DNA from: Paraktedonobacter sp035294465
GTDB taxonomy: Bacteria; Chloroflexota; Ktedonobacteria; Ktedonobacterales; Ktedonobacteraceae
NCBI GenBank assembly: GCA_035294465.1
Contig: DATGKW010000054.1
Span: 50,982 to 114,981, forward strand
DNA length: 64,000 bases
Direction: 5' to 3'
Made by a program: the position numbers and the translations under genes. Position 1 is the stretch's first letter, and each line of letters starts with the position of its first letter. A model generated the notes under the pieces. The model did no database searches, had not been told where the DNA came from, and worked only from the letters and a program-made list of their open reading frames with translations. Below are positions 55,572 through 64,000 of this stretch, one piece after another.

Positions 55572-58500
55572 CACGACTCGCCGCAAACTCAGCCTCTTCG
55601 ACGAACATGCGGCGCAAGAACTGGCCTGTAAACGAGCGCGGCTCCTCGGCTACCTCTTCGGGGGTGCCCTGGGCAATTACTTCACCACCGGCATCGCCCC
55701 CTTCAGGTCCGAGGTCGATGATCCAGTCAGCGCTCTTGATAACTTCCAGGTTGTGCTCGATCACGACAATGCTGTTGCCGGCATCGACCAGGCGCTGCAG
55801 AACTTGCAGCAGGCGATCTACGTCCGCGAAATGCAGGCCTGTGGTTGGTTCATCCAGAATATACATGGTGCGGCCGGTCGCGCGCCTGGCCAGTTCGGTC
55901 GCCAGCTTGACGCGCTGCGCTTCTCCACCGGAGAGCGTGGTGGCAGGTTGGCCCAGGCGCATATAGCCCAGACCTACGTCGTTGAGCGTCTTCATCTTGT
56001 TGTAAATCGAGGGCACATTGGCGAAGAACTCTGTGGCCTCCTCAACCGTCATATCCAGCACATCAGCAATGCTCTTGCCCTTGTAGTGGATCTCCAGAGC
56101 CTCGCGATTATAGCGCTTGCCGCCGCAGACCTCGCAGGGTACATAGACATCGGGCAAGAAGTTCATCTCGATCCTGACAATGCCCTCGCCCTTACAAGCC
56201 TCGCAGCGACCACCCTTGACATTAAAGGAGAAACGCCCTGGCAGGTAGCCGCGCATGCGCGCCTCCGGCACCTGAGCGAACAGTTCGCGGATACCCGTAA
56301 AGGCATTGGTGTAGGTGGCGGGATTTGAACGCGGCGTGCGCCCAATCGGCGATTGATCGATATCTATCACTTTATCCAGGTGCTCCAGGCCCTCCACGTC
56401 ATCATGCGCCCCCGGTCGCTCGTGGGCGCGGTAGAACGTGTGCGCCAGCTTGCGATAGAGAATATCCGTTACCAGGGTGCTCTTGCCGGAACCGGAGACG
56501 CCGGTCACGACTACAAACTTGCCCAGCGGGATCTCCACGTCTATATTTTTGAGGTTATTTTCGCGTGCGCCTCTAATACGCACAGACGTACCGTGACCCG
56601 CGCGCCGTTCGGCGGGCAGAGGAATGTGGCGACGGTGCGAGAGATAATCGCCGGTCAGCGAGTTGGTATTGGCAACAATATCGGCATAGGTGCCCTCGGC
56701 AACCACGTGACCGCCATGCTCGCCCGCGCCAGGACCAATATCGATGATATGATCGGCGGCGCGCATGGTATCCTCGTCGTGCTCAACAATTAGCAGGGTA
56801 TTTCCCAGGTCGCGCAGATGCTCCAGAGTGCGGATCAGGCGCGCGTTATCGCGCTGATGCAGGCCAATGCTCGGCTCATCTAGGATATAGAGCACGCCCA
56901 TCAGCCCCGAACCGATCTGTGTGGCCAGGCGAATGCGCTGCGCCTCGCCGCCTGAGAGACTGGTCGCCGAACGGCTCAACGTCAAGTAATCCAGGCCAAC
57001 ATCCACCAGGAATTGCAGGCGAGCCCGGATCTCCTTGAGAACCTGGCGAGCAATGAAACGCTCGCGTTCCGTGAGCGTTGTTTCTACCAGCGGCCCGGCG
57101 GGATCGATTGGCGTCAGGGGATCGGCGGGCAAGCTGCCATTCTTCTTGCCGTTCTCATTGCTATTCGCGTGGATCTTGCTTGATCCCACCTCCACCCGCT
57201 CCAGTTCCTGGAAAAAGCGCTGCGCGCGCACGATGGAGAGTTGCGTCACCTGCACAATATTGCGTCCGCCTACAGTGACGCCCAGAGCTTCGGGCTTCAA
57301 ACGCGCCCCACGACAAGCGGGACAGAGGCGCGCGGTCATGTAGCCCTCGATTTCCTCGCGAATGCTCTCACTATCGGTTTGCTTGTAGCGACGCTCCAGG
57401 TGAGGAATGACACCTTCAAAGGTAATCGTGTACGAACGCATATTGCCGCTCTGGGGCCGGTAGCGGATTGTCACCGGCTCCGGCGCACCATAGAGCATCA
57501 GATGGCGCTGCTCCTCGGTCAAATCGCGCCAGGGCGTATCCAGGCTGAAATGGTATTTCTCTGCTAGAGCCTCGGCGATTGAGGCGTACCACTTGCTGTT
57601 GTTCATCTCCTTGCACCAGGCAGCTATTGCGCCATCGCGAATGCTCAGTTCGGGATGGGTCACGACCAGTTCGGCGTCGATCTCCTGCTGCGTGCCCAGG
57701 CCAGTGCAGGTCGGGCAGGCCCCGTGAGGGCTATTGAAGCTAAAAGTGCGCGGCGCGATCTCCGGCAGGCTGATTCCACAGTAGACACAGGCAAACTTCT
57801 CCGAGAAGAGGATCTCCTCACCATCTACAATCGAGACCAGCACCACGCCGTTGCCCAACCGAAGCGTTGTCTCTAACGAATCGGTTACGCGCTGGCGAAA
57901 AGAGGCATCGATCTCTTCCTCTTCTTTCACCTCTTCTGGATCTCTCTGCGCATTCACATCATAGAGCGCGGGGCGTTCAGCCACCATCTTGTGCGCGGTT
58001 GGCCCACCGCTCCGCCCATCCAGCCTCCCTCCGGTAGAAAATCGCTGCCCTCGGCGAATCACCAGGCGATCAACAACAACTTCGATAGTATGCTTCTTCT
58101 GCTTATCCAGATCTATCTCGTCGCTCAGATCGTAAATCTGGCCATCGACACGCACGCGCACATAGCCAGAGCGGCGCATCTCCTCGAAAATGTTTTTGTA
58201 CTCACCCTTACGCCCCTGCACAAGCGGAGCCAGCAGCATAATCTTCGATCCGCCAGGCAGATTCAAGACCGAGTCTACAATCTGCTGGACCGTCTGCTGG
58301 CTGACCTCGCGGCCACATTTGGGACAATGTGGATGACCTACGCGCGCGTAAAGCAGGCGCAAATAGTCATAAATCTCCGTCACCGTGCCAACGGTCGAAC
58401 GCGGATTATGGGTTGTGCCTTTCTGATCGATAGAAATAGCAGGCGAGAGGCCATCGATATGATCGACATCGGGCTTTTCCATACGATCCAGAAACTGGCG

Positions 58501-58689
58501 AGCGTAGGCCGATAATGACTCCACATAACGCCTCTGGCCCTCGGCGAAAATAGTGTCGAACGCCAGGCTACTTTTGCCCGAACCAGAGAGGCCGGTAATC
58601 ACGACCAGCTTATCGCGTGGAATAACCACATCTATATTTTTGAGATTGTGCTCACGCGCACCACGAACAACGATTTTATCCTGAGGCAT
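55540..58689 (-). CDS. uvrA: Excinuclease ABC subunit A
   Basis: 1049 residues from the ATG at 58689; the frame opens 25 codons earlier but only with a TTG. Two ABC modules: Walker [10 protein letters not shown] and GVSGSGKST, signatures [14 protein letters not shown] and [12 protein letters not shown], Walker B ILDEPS and [10 protein letters not shown]. Zinc-binding Cys sets (CPKCG, CVYC with [12 protein letters not shown] with CEVCGG) are present. A short Asn/Gly/Lys-rich insert occurs near the middle, before the first signature. It recognises DNA damage in nucleotide excision repair with UvrB. Confidence 0.97.
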   Translation of the reverse strand: MPQDKIVVRGAREHNLKNIDVVIPRDKLVVITGLSGSGKSSLAFDTIFAEGQRRYVESLSAYARQFLDRMEKPDVDHIDGLSPAISIDQKGTTHNPRSTVGTVTEIYDYLRLLYARVGHPHCPKCGREVSQQTVQQIVDSVLNLPGGSKIMLLAPLVQGRKGEYKNIFEEMRRSGYVRVRVDGQIYDLSDEIDLDKQKKHTIEVVVDRLVIRRGQRFSTGGRLDGRSGGPTAHKMVAERPALYDVNAQRDPEEVKEEEEIDASFRQRVTDSLETTLRLGNGVVLVSIVDGEEILFSEKFACVYCGISLPEIAPRTFSFNSPHGACPTCTGLGTQQEIDAELVVTHPELSIRDGAIAAWCKEMNNSKWYASIAEALAEKYHFSLDTPWRDLTEEQRHLMLYGAPEPVTIRYRPQSGNMRSYTITFEGVIPHLERRYKQTDSESIREEIEGYMTARLCPACRGARLKPEALGVTVGGRNIVQVTQLSIVRAQRFFQELERVEVGSSKIHANSNENGKKNGSLPADPLTPIDPAGPLVETTLTERERFIARQVLKEIRARLQFLVDVGLDYLTLSRSATSLSGGEAQRIRLATQIGSGLMGVLYILDEPSIGLHQRDNARLIRTLEHLRDLGNTLLIVEHDEDTMRAADHIIDIGPGAGEHGGHVVAEGTYADIVANTNSLTGDYLSHRRHIPLPAERRAGHGTSVRIRGARENNLKNIDVEIPLGKFVVVTGVSGSGKSTLVTDILYRKLAHTFYRAHERPGAHDDVEGLEHLDKVIDIDQSPIGRTPRSNPATYTNAFTGIRELFAQVPEARMRGYLPGRFSFNVKGGRCEACKGEGIVRIEMNFLPDVYVPCEVCGGKRYNREALEIHYKGKSIADVLDMTVEEATEFFANVPSIYNKMKTLNDVGLGYMRLGQPATTLSGGEAQRVKLATELARRATGRTMYILDEPTTGLHFADVDRLLQVLQRLVDAGNSIVVIEHNLEVIKSADWIIDLGPEGGDAGGEVIAQGTPEEVAEEPRSFTGQFLRRMFVEEAEFAASRVTRREPVGSG

Positions 58690-58941
58690 ACGGCTGAACC
58701 ACCCATCCCCACAAGCTGGCAGAGTCGCTTTCTCATCCTGGGTAAAACTCTGTCTGTGGGCCAAAATTTAATACAAATGTTCAATTACACACTATACAAT
58801 GTTCTACGCATAGATGCAAGAAGCTGAGGCCGTGAACCAGGACTTTTCGTTTTTCCCTACTATTGTTGACCCCTCTTATACTGAAACAAAGCGTATCTCC
58901 CTGCTATTTCTCGCCAGGAAAAAGGGGAGGAGTGAGGACCA

Positions 58942-59676
58942 ATGGAACCTGAGTCGCAGCATACTAAGAAACACTATAGATTAGCACGAGAAATTACGGA
59001 AACCGTCATTCTGACGATCTTGATGTTTCTCATTATTCGCTCTGCTGTGCAAAATTTCAATATCGATGGCACAAGTATGGAGCCGAATCTGCACAATACA
59101 GAGCTTATTCTGGTAGACAAGTGGAGCTACCTGTTTCATCCCCCAAAGCGAGGCGATATCATTGTCTTCAAAGCCCCACCTGATCCTACTGAGGATTATA
59201 TCAAACGCGTAATTGGCCTGCCGGGTGACACGATTACGATTAAAGGGACCACTGTGATCGTGGACGGGGTGACACTTCACGAAACCTACGTGGCTGCGCA
59301 GAATCAGGGCGTACCACCTGGTGCGCGCACCATTACAAACTTGCGAGTACCCCCCAACGATTATTTCGTGCTGGGAGACAACCGCGCAATTAGCTCTGAT
59401 TCGCGTATCTGGGGCTTTGTGCCCAGAGCAAATATCATCGGGCGAGCGGCCTTTGTTTACTGGCCACTGGGCCAGAGCAACGATGGCTTTGTGCCCGGCG
59501 TAAGCAGCGTCTTCGCCAAGATCCATCAACATACCAGCCAGAGTAGCAACCCATTTACTTTCATCACCGCGAACATAAACGCCCTCTGGCTGCTGTTGAT
59601 CCCCGCCCTCGCGCTGGCCTATCTACGGCGCAAATCGCTGCAACGCTGGTTCATGCGCTCATCTCCATCCCCTTGA
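58942..59676 (+). CDS. lepB: Signal peptidase I, copy 1
   Basis: 244 residues. One N-terminal membrane helix (about 20-36), then catalytic Ser45 in DGTSMEPNL and general-base Lys88 in YIKRVIGLPGD. The substrate-pocket boxes VFKAPP and VLGDNRAISSDSR are intact. A second hydrophobic helix (about 211-229) and a basic tail place the C-terminus back at the membrane. It removes signal peptides of secreted proteins. Ribosome site GGGGAGGAGTGAGG. It faces a close paralogue. Confidence 0.95.
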   Translation: MEPESQHTKKHYRLAREITETVILTILMFLIIRSAVQNFNIDGTSMEPNLHNTELILVDKWSYLFHPPKRGDIIVFKAPPDPTEDYIKRVIGLPGDTITIKGTTVIVDGVTLHETYVAAQNQGVPPGARTITNLRVPPNDYFVLGDNRAISSDSRIWGFVPRANIIGRAAFVYWPLGQSNDGFVPGVSSVFAKIHQHTSQSSNPFTFITANINALWLLLIPALALAYLRRKSLQRWFMRSSPSP

Positions 59677-59695
59677 AAATGAGACAAAAAGAAGA

Positions 59696-59725
59696 AGCGT
59701 GGTGGCTTACCGCGCTCCTTTTTTT
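59696..59725 (+). terminator. Intrinsic terminator of signal peptidase copy 1
   Basis: Stem AGCGTGGT / ACCGCGCT with one G-U pair, a 5-nt loop, then a run of seven T. It lies 19 nt after the stop codon. Confidence 0.8.
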
Positions 59726-59739
59726 GTTTCGCCCAGAGA

Positions 59740-60471
59740 TCAGGCTTCTTCTCGCTGCCGCTGGCACTGCCGTCTCTGGAAAAAGACCAGCGAAAGACCA
59801 GGGAAGAAGACCAGCAGAAAGCCATCAGCGTCGGGTACGAAGGGCTGGGGAGGTGCCTGCTTCAGCGATGTTGTAGCAGCAGTCGGCTGATGGACATTAG
59901 CGAAAACATATGAGTAGTTTTGTAGGAATCCATCGTTGTTCTCACCCAGCGGCCAGTAAACAAAGGCCGCTCGCCCGATGATATTTGCTCTGGGCACAAA
60001 GCCCCAGTCGCGGGAATCCGAACTGACCGCGCGGTTATCTCCCAGTACGAAATAATCGTTGGGTGGCACCCGCAGGTTCGTAATGTTTTTATAAGCGAAA
60101 GGATTGCCTTGATTCTGCGGAGCCACATAGGGCTCATTGAGCGTTACCCCATCGACGATTACAGTGGTATTGCGAATGGTAATGATATCACCAGGAAGGC
60201 CAATGACACGTTTGACATAGTCCTGCTGAGGATGGGGCGGAGCAATAAAGACAATCACGTCTCCCCGCGCTGGCTGGCGGAACATGTAGGTCCACTTGTC
60301 CACCAGAATAAGCTCTGTATTGTGCAGATTCGGTTCCATACTCGTGCCATCGACATTAAAATTCTGCACGGCAAAACGAATGATGAGAAACATTAAAAGC
60401 GTCAAGACGATGGTTTCAATAATCTCGCGCACCAGGCGAAAACGCTTCTCAAAATTGAATTCAGGATTCAT
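59740..60471 (-). CDS. lepB: Signal peptidase I, copy 2
   Basis: 243 residues, very similar to copy 1 for the first 190 residues: Ser44 in DGTSMEPNL, Lys87 in YVKRVIGLPGD, VLGDNRAVSSDSR. The tail differs: after a Pro/Ala linker it ends in a short hydrophobic stretch (FLLVFFPGLSLVFF) and a Gln/Arg-rich end. The two genes are tail to tail, an inverted duplication. Copy 2 may have a different substrate range. 60472-60637 shows only a GC-rich imperfect hairpin near 60515-60535. Confidence 0.94.
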   Translation of the reverse strand: MNPEFNFEKRFRLVREIIETIVLTLLMFLIIRFAVQNFNVDGTSMEPNLHNTELILVDKWTYMFRQPARGDVIVFIAPPHPQQDYVKRVIGLPGDIITIRNTTVIVDGVTLNEPYVAPQNQGNPFAYKNITNLRVPPNDYFVLGDNRAVSSDSRDWGFVPRANIIGRAAFVYWPLGENNDGFLQNYSYVFANVHQPTAATTSLKQAPPQPFVPDADGFLLVFFPGLSLVFFQRRQCQRQREEA

Positions 60472-60637
60472 TCACATTCTCCCGAAATCCTGCCGGTATC
60501 ACCATAACGCGGGGCGGAGGCTCCTGCCCCCGCCATTCAGGCGTGGGGTACCTGACTAGTAAACAAGCAGCATATCATATACTGTACCAGAAAAACATTC
60601 GAACCCACAAGTGGCAGAACCCCAAAGTCAGAGTATA

Positions 60638-61204
60638 TTATTTTATCTGGATATCCATTTCGTGCTCGTGCAGCGTAACAGCCTGGATTGATCTGTGCAT
60701 CTGGACGCCGAAACTTTGCAAGTTGCTATTCAGTGTGGAAGTTAACTCACTATCTGACATGACCAGCCAGAGCAGCCCCTGTACCTGCACATCTGTCACC
60801 TGCAATGTCCCTCCACTGGCAACAGGCAGGAGCGTAATCGTACTCCCAAAGCCATAGCTGGTAAAAGTCAGGATCAGCCCGTCCGGCGTAATGGTTGCGT
60901 GCAGATTCTGGATCTGGCTGGTATCATGCAGGCCGAGATAGTTATTAATCGAACTTTCATTAGCATGGATCACCTGATTCCCTGGGGGTAGGGCGAGCTG
61001 AAAGATCAACACCTGGCCTTCCACGTCACCCAGAGCCAGGTCCAACCGCTCCTGGGCTATGTTGTGCAGGTACGGTCGTACAGCAAGAAACCACACGCCA
61101 ACCAGAATAATCCCAAGCACTACAAGAACGAGCAAAACACGACCCAGACAACCGTGCCCAGGTTTCCGGCCGGCCGGCCTCTCGACTCTGCTAAAACTAT
61201 TCAT
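60638..61204 (-). CDS. Membrane-anchored unknown protein
   Basis: 188 residues. A basic N-terminus, one membrane helix (about 22-43) and an outer domain of about 140 residues with alternating beta strands (LHATITPDGLILTFTSYGFG, TLQVTDVQVQGL). It recalls LmeA/DUF2993-like lipid-binding folds, but this is weak. No enzyme motif. Confidence 0.65.
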   Translation of the reverse strand: MNSFSRVERPAGRKPGHGCLGRVLLVLVVLGIILVGVWFLAVRPYLHNIAQERLDLALGDVEGQVLIFQLALPPGNQVIHANESSINNYLGLHDTSQIQNLHATITPDGLILTFTSYGFGSTITLLPVASGGTLQVTDVQVQGLLWLVMSDSELTSTLNSNLQSFGVQMHRSIQAVTLHEHEMDIQIK

Positions 61205-61346
61205 GACCTATTTTTACCTCTTTTCAAGGCTTCCTGTCCAGCCTGGTTGCGTCTATTATAGCCGAAATATCTCTGCCCCGGCTGTAGGCTAGTTCACATC
61301 ACTCTCATCCAGCGAGTATTCTGCAAAAAAGCCGGGACTGGCCAGC

Positions 61347-61375
61347 TTGCCTCCGACTCCTGGTTAAGGTATAAT
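61347..61375 (+). promoter_or_regulatory. mutS2 promoter
   Basis: TTGCCT (61347-61352), 17-nt spacer, consensus TATAAT (61370-61375), 86 nt before the start codon. Confidence 0.6.
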
Positions 61376-61461
61376 GCGCGTGTCACTTCACACCACTTCA
61401 CAAAACGACAGAGAAACATATTCAAACAGGCCCATCTGCCGGCCAGGAAATATATACGTCT

Positions 61462-63912
61462 ATGCATGAAAAAAGCATTCTCACGCTTGAATATCCTAAA
61501 ATTCTAGAAAAGGTGGCGAAAGAGGCCGCGTTCTCGGCTAGCAAAACGCTGGTAAGAGAGCTGCAACCGACACCCGATCTAGAGGAGGCACGCCGCCGGC
61601 TGGCCTTTACAAGCGAGGCCAGCCGACTGATCGATCTGCACACTGACGCAGGAATCCAGGGCGCGCGCGATATTCGCCCGCACCTAGAGCGCGCGGCCCG
61701 TGAAGGCATTTTGCAGCCAACCGACCTTCTGGAAGTGCAGGCAACGGTTAAGAGTGCAATCTTTGTGGCTCATCTGCTGGCAAAGCTAGATGAAACAGAG
61801 TTTCCCCTGCTACGCGCGCTGGGGGCCGACATGCCCCAGCGATCTCAGATTGCCCACCGCATCGAAGAGGCGATTAGTGAGCAGGGCGAGGTGCTGGATA
61901 CAGCTAGCCCGACCCTGCGCAAGCTGCGCTTCGATATTCGCGGAGCCAACCAGCGCCTGCAGGATCGTCTGCGTACGCTCGTTCACGATTTTGCCCCGGC
62001 CCTGCAAGAACCAATCGTGACCATCCGTAACGACCGCTACGTAATCCCCGTACGCGCCGAAAGCAAGGGTGCGGTGCGCGGCATTGTTCACGACCAGTCG
62101 GCGAGTGGCGCGACGGTCTTCATCGAACCAATAGCGGTGGTGGAATTGAATAATAAGCTGCGTGAGCTACAGATTGAGGAGCAGCAGGAAATCGAGCGTA
62201 TTTTGCGCGCGCTCTCGCTGGAAATAGGCAACGAGGCGGACGCGCTCAGGCTGGATGTCGAGCTTCTGGCGGAATTTGACCTGCACCTGGCCAAAGCTCG
62301 CTATGCCCGCCTGGCTCGCTGCTCGGAGCCGCGCCTGAATACGGAGGGGCGCATCGATCTGCGCAATGCGCGCCATCCATTGCTAACAGGCAAGGTCGTG
62401 CCGATCAACTTCCACCTGGGACGCGACTTCTTTATGGTGGTTATCACCGGCCCCAATACCGGCGGTAAGACGGTCGCGCTGAAAACCGTCGGCCTGCTGA
62501 CCCTGATGGCCCAGGCCGGGCTGCATATCCCGGTTGACGAGCATTCGGAAATCGCGCTCTTCGAGGAGGTCTTTGCCGACATCGGCGACGAACAGAGCAT
62601 CGAACAAAGTCTGAGCACCTTCTCTTCGCACCTGAGCCGCATTATCGAGATTCTACGCTTGATCGAAGAGGGCACTCACCGCGGCATTCCCAACATTCAC
62701 GGACAGCTCGCGGAGACATTGACCGGCAAGCCGGAGCAGCGCCGCCTGCGCGCACTGGTTCTCTTAGATGAACTGGGAGCAGGCACCGATCCTAGCGAGG
62801 GTTCGGCCCTGGCCCGCGCAATCCTGACCTACCTGCTGGAGCGCCACATCACAACGGTTGCTACAACGCATTATTCGGAGTTGAAAGCTTTCGCGCACGA
62901 GCAGCCGAACGTAGTTAATGCCTCAGTCGAGTTCGACGTGGAGACGCTTTCGCCAACCTACAAACTCAACCTCGGCCTGCCCGGTCGTAGCAATGCTCTG
63001 GCCATCGCTAACCGCCTGGGGCTGGATCAGGAAATCATTGAGCGGGCGCGCGAATTCCTGGGCAGTGCTGGCGTGCGTATGGAGAACCTGCTCGAAGGGT
63101 TGCAATCCGAACGCAAAGCAGCCGAGGATGAGCGCTTCAACCTGAGCCTGGAGCGAGCCGAAGTCGAATACCAGCGCAAAGAACTGGAGCAGGCTCGCCA
63201 CAAAATGGAAGAGGAGCGCGTGCGAATCATTAACGAGGCGCGAGCTCAGGCTCAGCGCGAACTGGACGAGGCTCGCAAGCAGCTCACCCGCGTCAAGATC
63301 GATGTCAGCCGTCCCAGCCTGACACGTGAGCGTCTGAACGAGGATCGCCAGCGCATCAACAGGCTGGAGGAGAAGCTCGCGCCCCTGCCGGAGCCGCGCA
63401 AACCCGCCAGAAAGGCCGAACCAGAGGAAGAGCGGGCCGAGGGACCGCTGCGTATCGGCGATACTGTGCGCGTGCTTAGCTTCGGCCAAAATGCTGAGCT
63501 GATCGGCCTCTCAGCCGACCGCAGCGAGGCCGAGGTTAAGATGGGTTCGATGCGTTTCCGCGTGAGCGTGGACAATATCGAGCGCCAGAGTAAGCGCCAG
63601 GCCGAGTCCGAGGAACGCGTCCAGGCGCCGGCCGTGGTGCTACCGCGCTACGAGGATCGGCCAGATGTCTCCATGCAGCTCGATATGCGCGGCTGGCGCG
63701 TCGAGGATGCTCTGGCGGAGCTGGACAGTTACCTCAACGACGCCGCGCTTTGCGGGCTGGCCTCGGTGCGCATTGTTCATGGCAAAGGCACCGGTGCGCT
63801 GCGCCAGGCTGTGCGCGAACAACTGGCGCATCATCCGCTGGTCAAATCCTACGCCTCCGCGCCCCCACAGGAGGGCGGCGACGGCGTTACCGTCGTCAAG
63901 CTCACTGCTTGA
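61462..63912 (+). CDS. mutS2: MutS2 endonuclease/ATPase
   Basis: 816 residues. A coiled-coil lever region at the N-terminus, Walker A GPNTGGKTVALKT near residue 333, FADIGDEQSIEQSLSTFSSHL, Walker B LVLLDELGAGTDPSEGSAL and the signature THYSELKAFA. The long Glu/Arg coiled coil (about 540-640) and the C-terminal Smr nuclease domain (LDMRGWRVEDAL ... IVHGKGTGALR) mark MutS2, not mismatch-repair MutS. It suppresses recombination and, in Bacillus, splits collided ribosomes. No MutS1 domains I are present. Confidence 0.96.
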   Translation: MHEKSILTLEYPKILEKVAKEAAFSASKTLVRELQPTPDLEEARRRLAFTSEASRLIDLHTDAGIQGARDIRPHLERAAREGILQPTDLLEVQATVKSAIFVAHLLAKLDETEFPLLRALGADMPQRSQIAHRIEEAISEQGEVLDTASPTLRKLRFDIRGANQRLQDRLRTLVHDFAPALQEPIVTIRNDRYVIPVRAESKGAVRGIVHDQSASGATVFIEPIAVVELNNKLRELQIEEQQEIERILRALSLEIGNEADALRLDVELLAEFDLHLAKARYARLARCSEPRLNTEGRIDLRNARHPLLTGKVVPINFHLGRDFFMVVITGPNTGGKTVALKTVGLLTLMAQAGLHIPVDEHSEIALFEEVFADIGDEQSIEQSLSTFSSHLSRIIEILRLIEEGTHRGIPNIHGQLAETLTGKPEQRRLRALVLLDELGAGTDPSEGSALARAILTYLLERHITTVATTHYSELKAFAHEQPNVVNASVEFDVETLSPTYKLNLGLPGRSNALAIANRLGLDQEIIERAREFLGSAGVRMENLLEGLQSERKAAEDERFNLSLERAEVEYQRKELEQARHKMEEERVRIINEARAQAQRELDEARKQLTRVKIDVSRPSLTRERLNEDRQRINRLEEKLAPLPEPRKPARKAEPEEERAEGPLRIGDTVRVLSFGQNAELIGLSADRSEAEVKMGSMRFRVSVDNIERQSKRQAESEERVQAPAVVLPRYEDRPDVSMQLDMRGWRVEDALAELDSYLNDAALCGLASVRIVHGKGTGALRQAVREQLAHHPLVKSYASAPPQEGGDGVTVVKLTA

Positions 63913-63947
63913 TAGTTCCCTAAATTACATCTAATGAAGGAAAAAGT

Positions 63948-64000
63948 ATGTCTTCAACAGATCATCCCGATTTCAGGCGCGAATTTAGTCGCGTCGGTCA
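63948..64000 (+). CDS. 5' end of an unknown gene
   Basis: ATG behind AAGGAAAAAGT opens a frame (MSSTDHPDFRREFSRVG) that runs to the window edge. Only 17 codons are visible, so no family can be given. It is 35 nt after mutS2 and likely in the same transcript. Confidence 0.6.
   Translation, partial: MSSTDHPDFRREFSRVG

Overview
The window looks like a chromosomal segment of a Chloroflexota bacterium, most likely of class Ktedonobacteria. This is inferred from gene content only: a monoderm-type cell envelope (MurT/GatD lipid II amidation pair, no outer-membrane genes), extracytoplasmic glycosidases with twin-arginine-like leaders, an FHA-rich ABC transporter, many membrane-anchored proteins with Pro/Thr linkers, and moderate GC. 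No rRNA, tRNA, CRISPR array or intact transposase was seen.

Layout. 1-2308 (minus) is the 5' end of a non-ribosomal peptide synthetase, with a complete condensation domain and the start of an adenylation domain, preceded by a small unknown gene. 2932-14292 is a carbohydrate locus: a CUT1 ABC importer (two permeases and a lipoprotein) with a GH59 galactocerebrosidase-like enzyme on the minus strand, a divergent PL4 rhamnogalacturonan lyase on the plus strand, and a large GH106-like protein. All three transcription units start at TTGACA-18-TAT(A/G)CT promoters followed by the same LacI-type operator TTGAAACGTTTCAA. Two of these promoters form a perfect 47-bp inverted repeat, so the locus reads as one regulon for a pectic or rhamnogalacturonan substrate. 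14618-20191 carries a triple-FHA ABC-2 transporter and a class A penicillin-binding protein.

20659-25953 is a stress block: mannosyl-3-phosphoglycerate synthase with a C-terminal decapeptide repeat, groEL and groES, an HspR-like MerR regulator, a divergent Hsp20 gene and a 79-residue unknown. TTAGAA boxes on an 11-bp phase occur upstream of groES and again between hspR and hsp20. 26007-32947 has a CoA-binding protein, a complete branched-chain amino acid (Liv) ABC operon and an alpha/beta hydrolase. 33209-45345 is mixed: DUF3592, zinc ribbon, ornithine cyclodeaminase family, Asp-box propeller lipoprotein, ferric-reductase-like membrane protein, TPR protein, cNMP-binding protein, NrdR, GH18-like protein and the long ribosome hibernation factor.

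45429-64000 is mostly housekeeping: a ClpX-type zinc-finger protein without an ATPase, gatD-murT, topA with a lysine-rich tail, an isocitrate/isopropylmalate dehydrogenase, a WecA/TagO-type transferase, uvrA, two convergent signal peptidase I paralogues, mutS2, and the first codons of one more gene.

The parts most worth a second look are the LacI-operator rhamnogalacturonan/GH59 regulon, the phased TTAGAA boxes of the heat-shock block beside a mannosylglycerate synthase, and the orphan ClpX zinc-binding protein.
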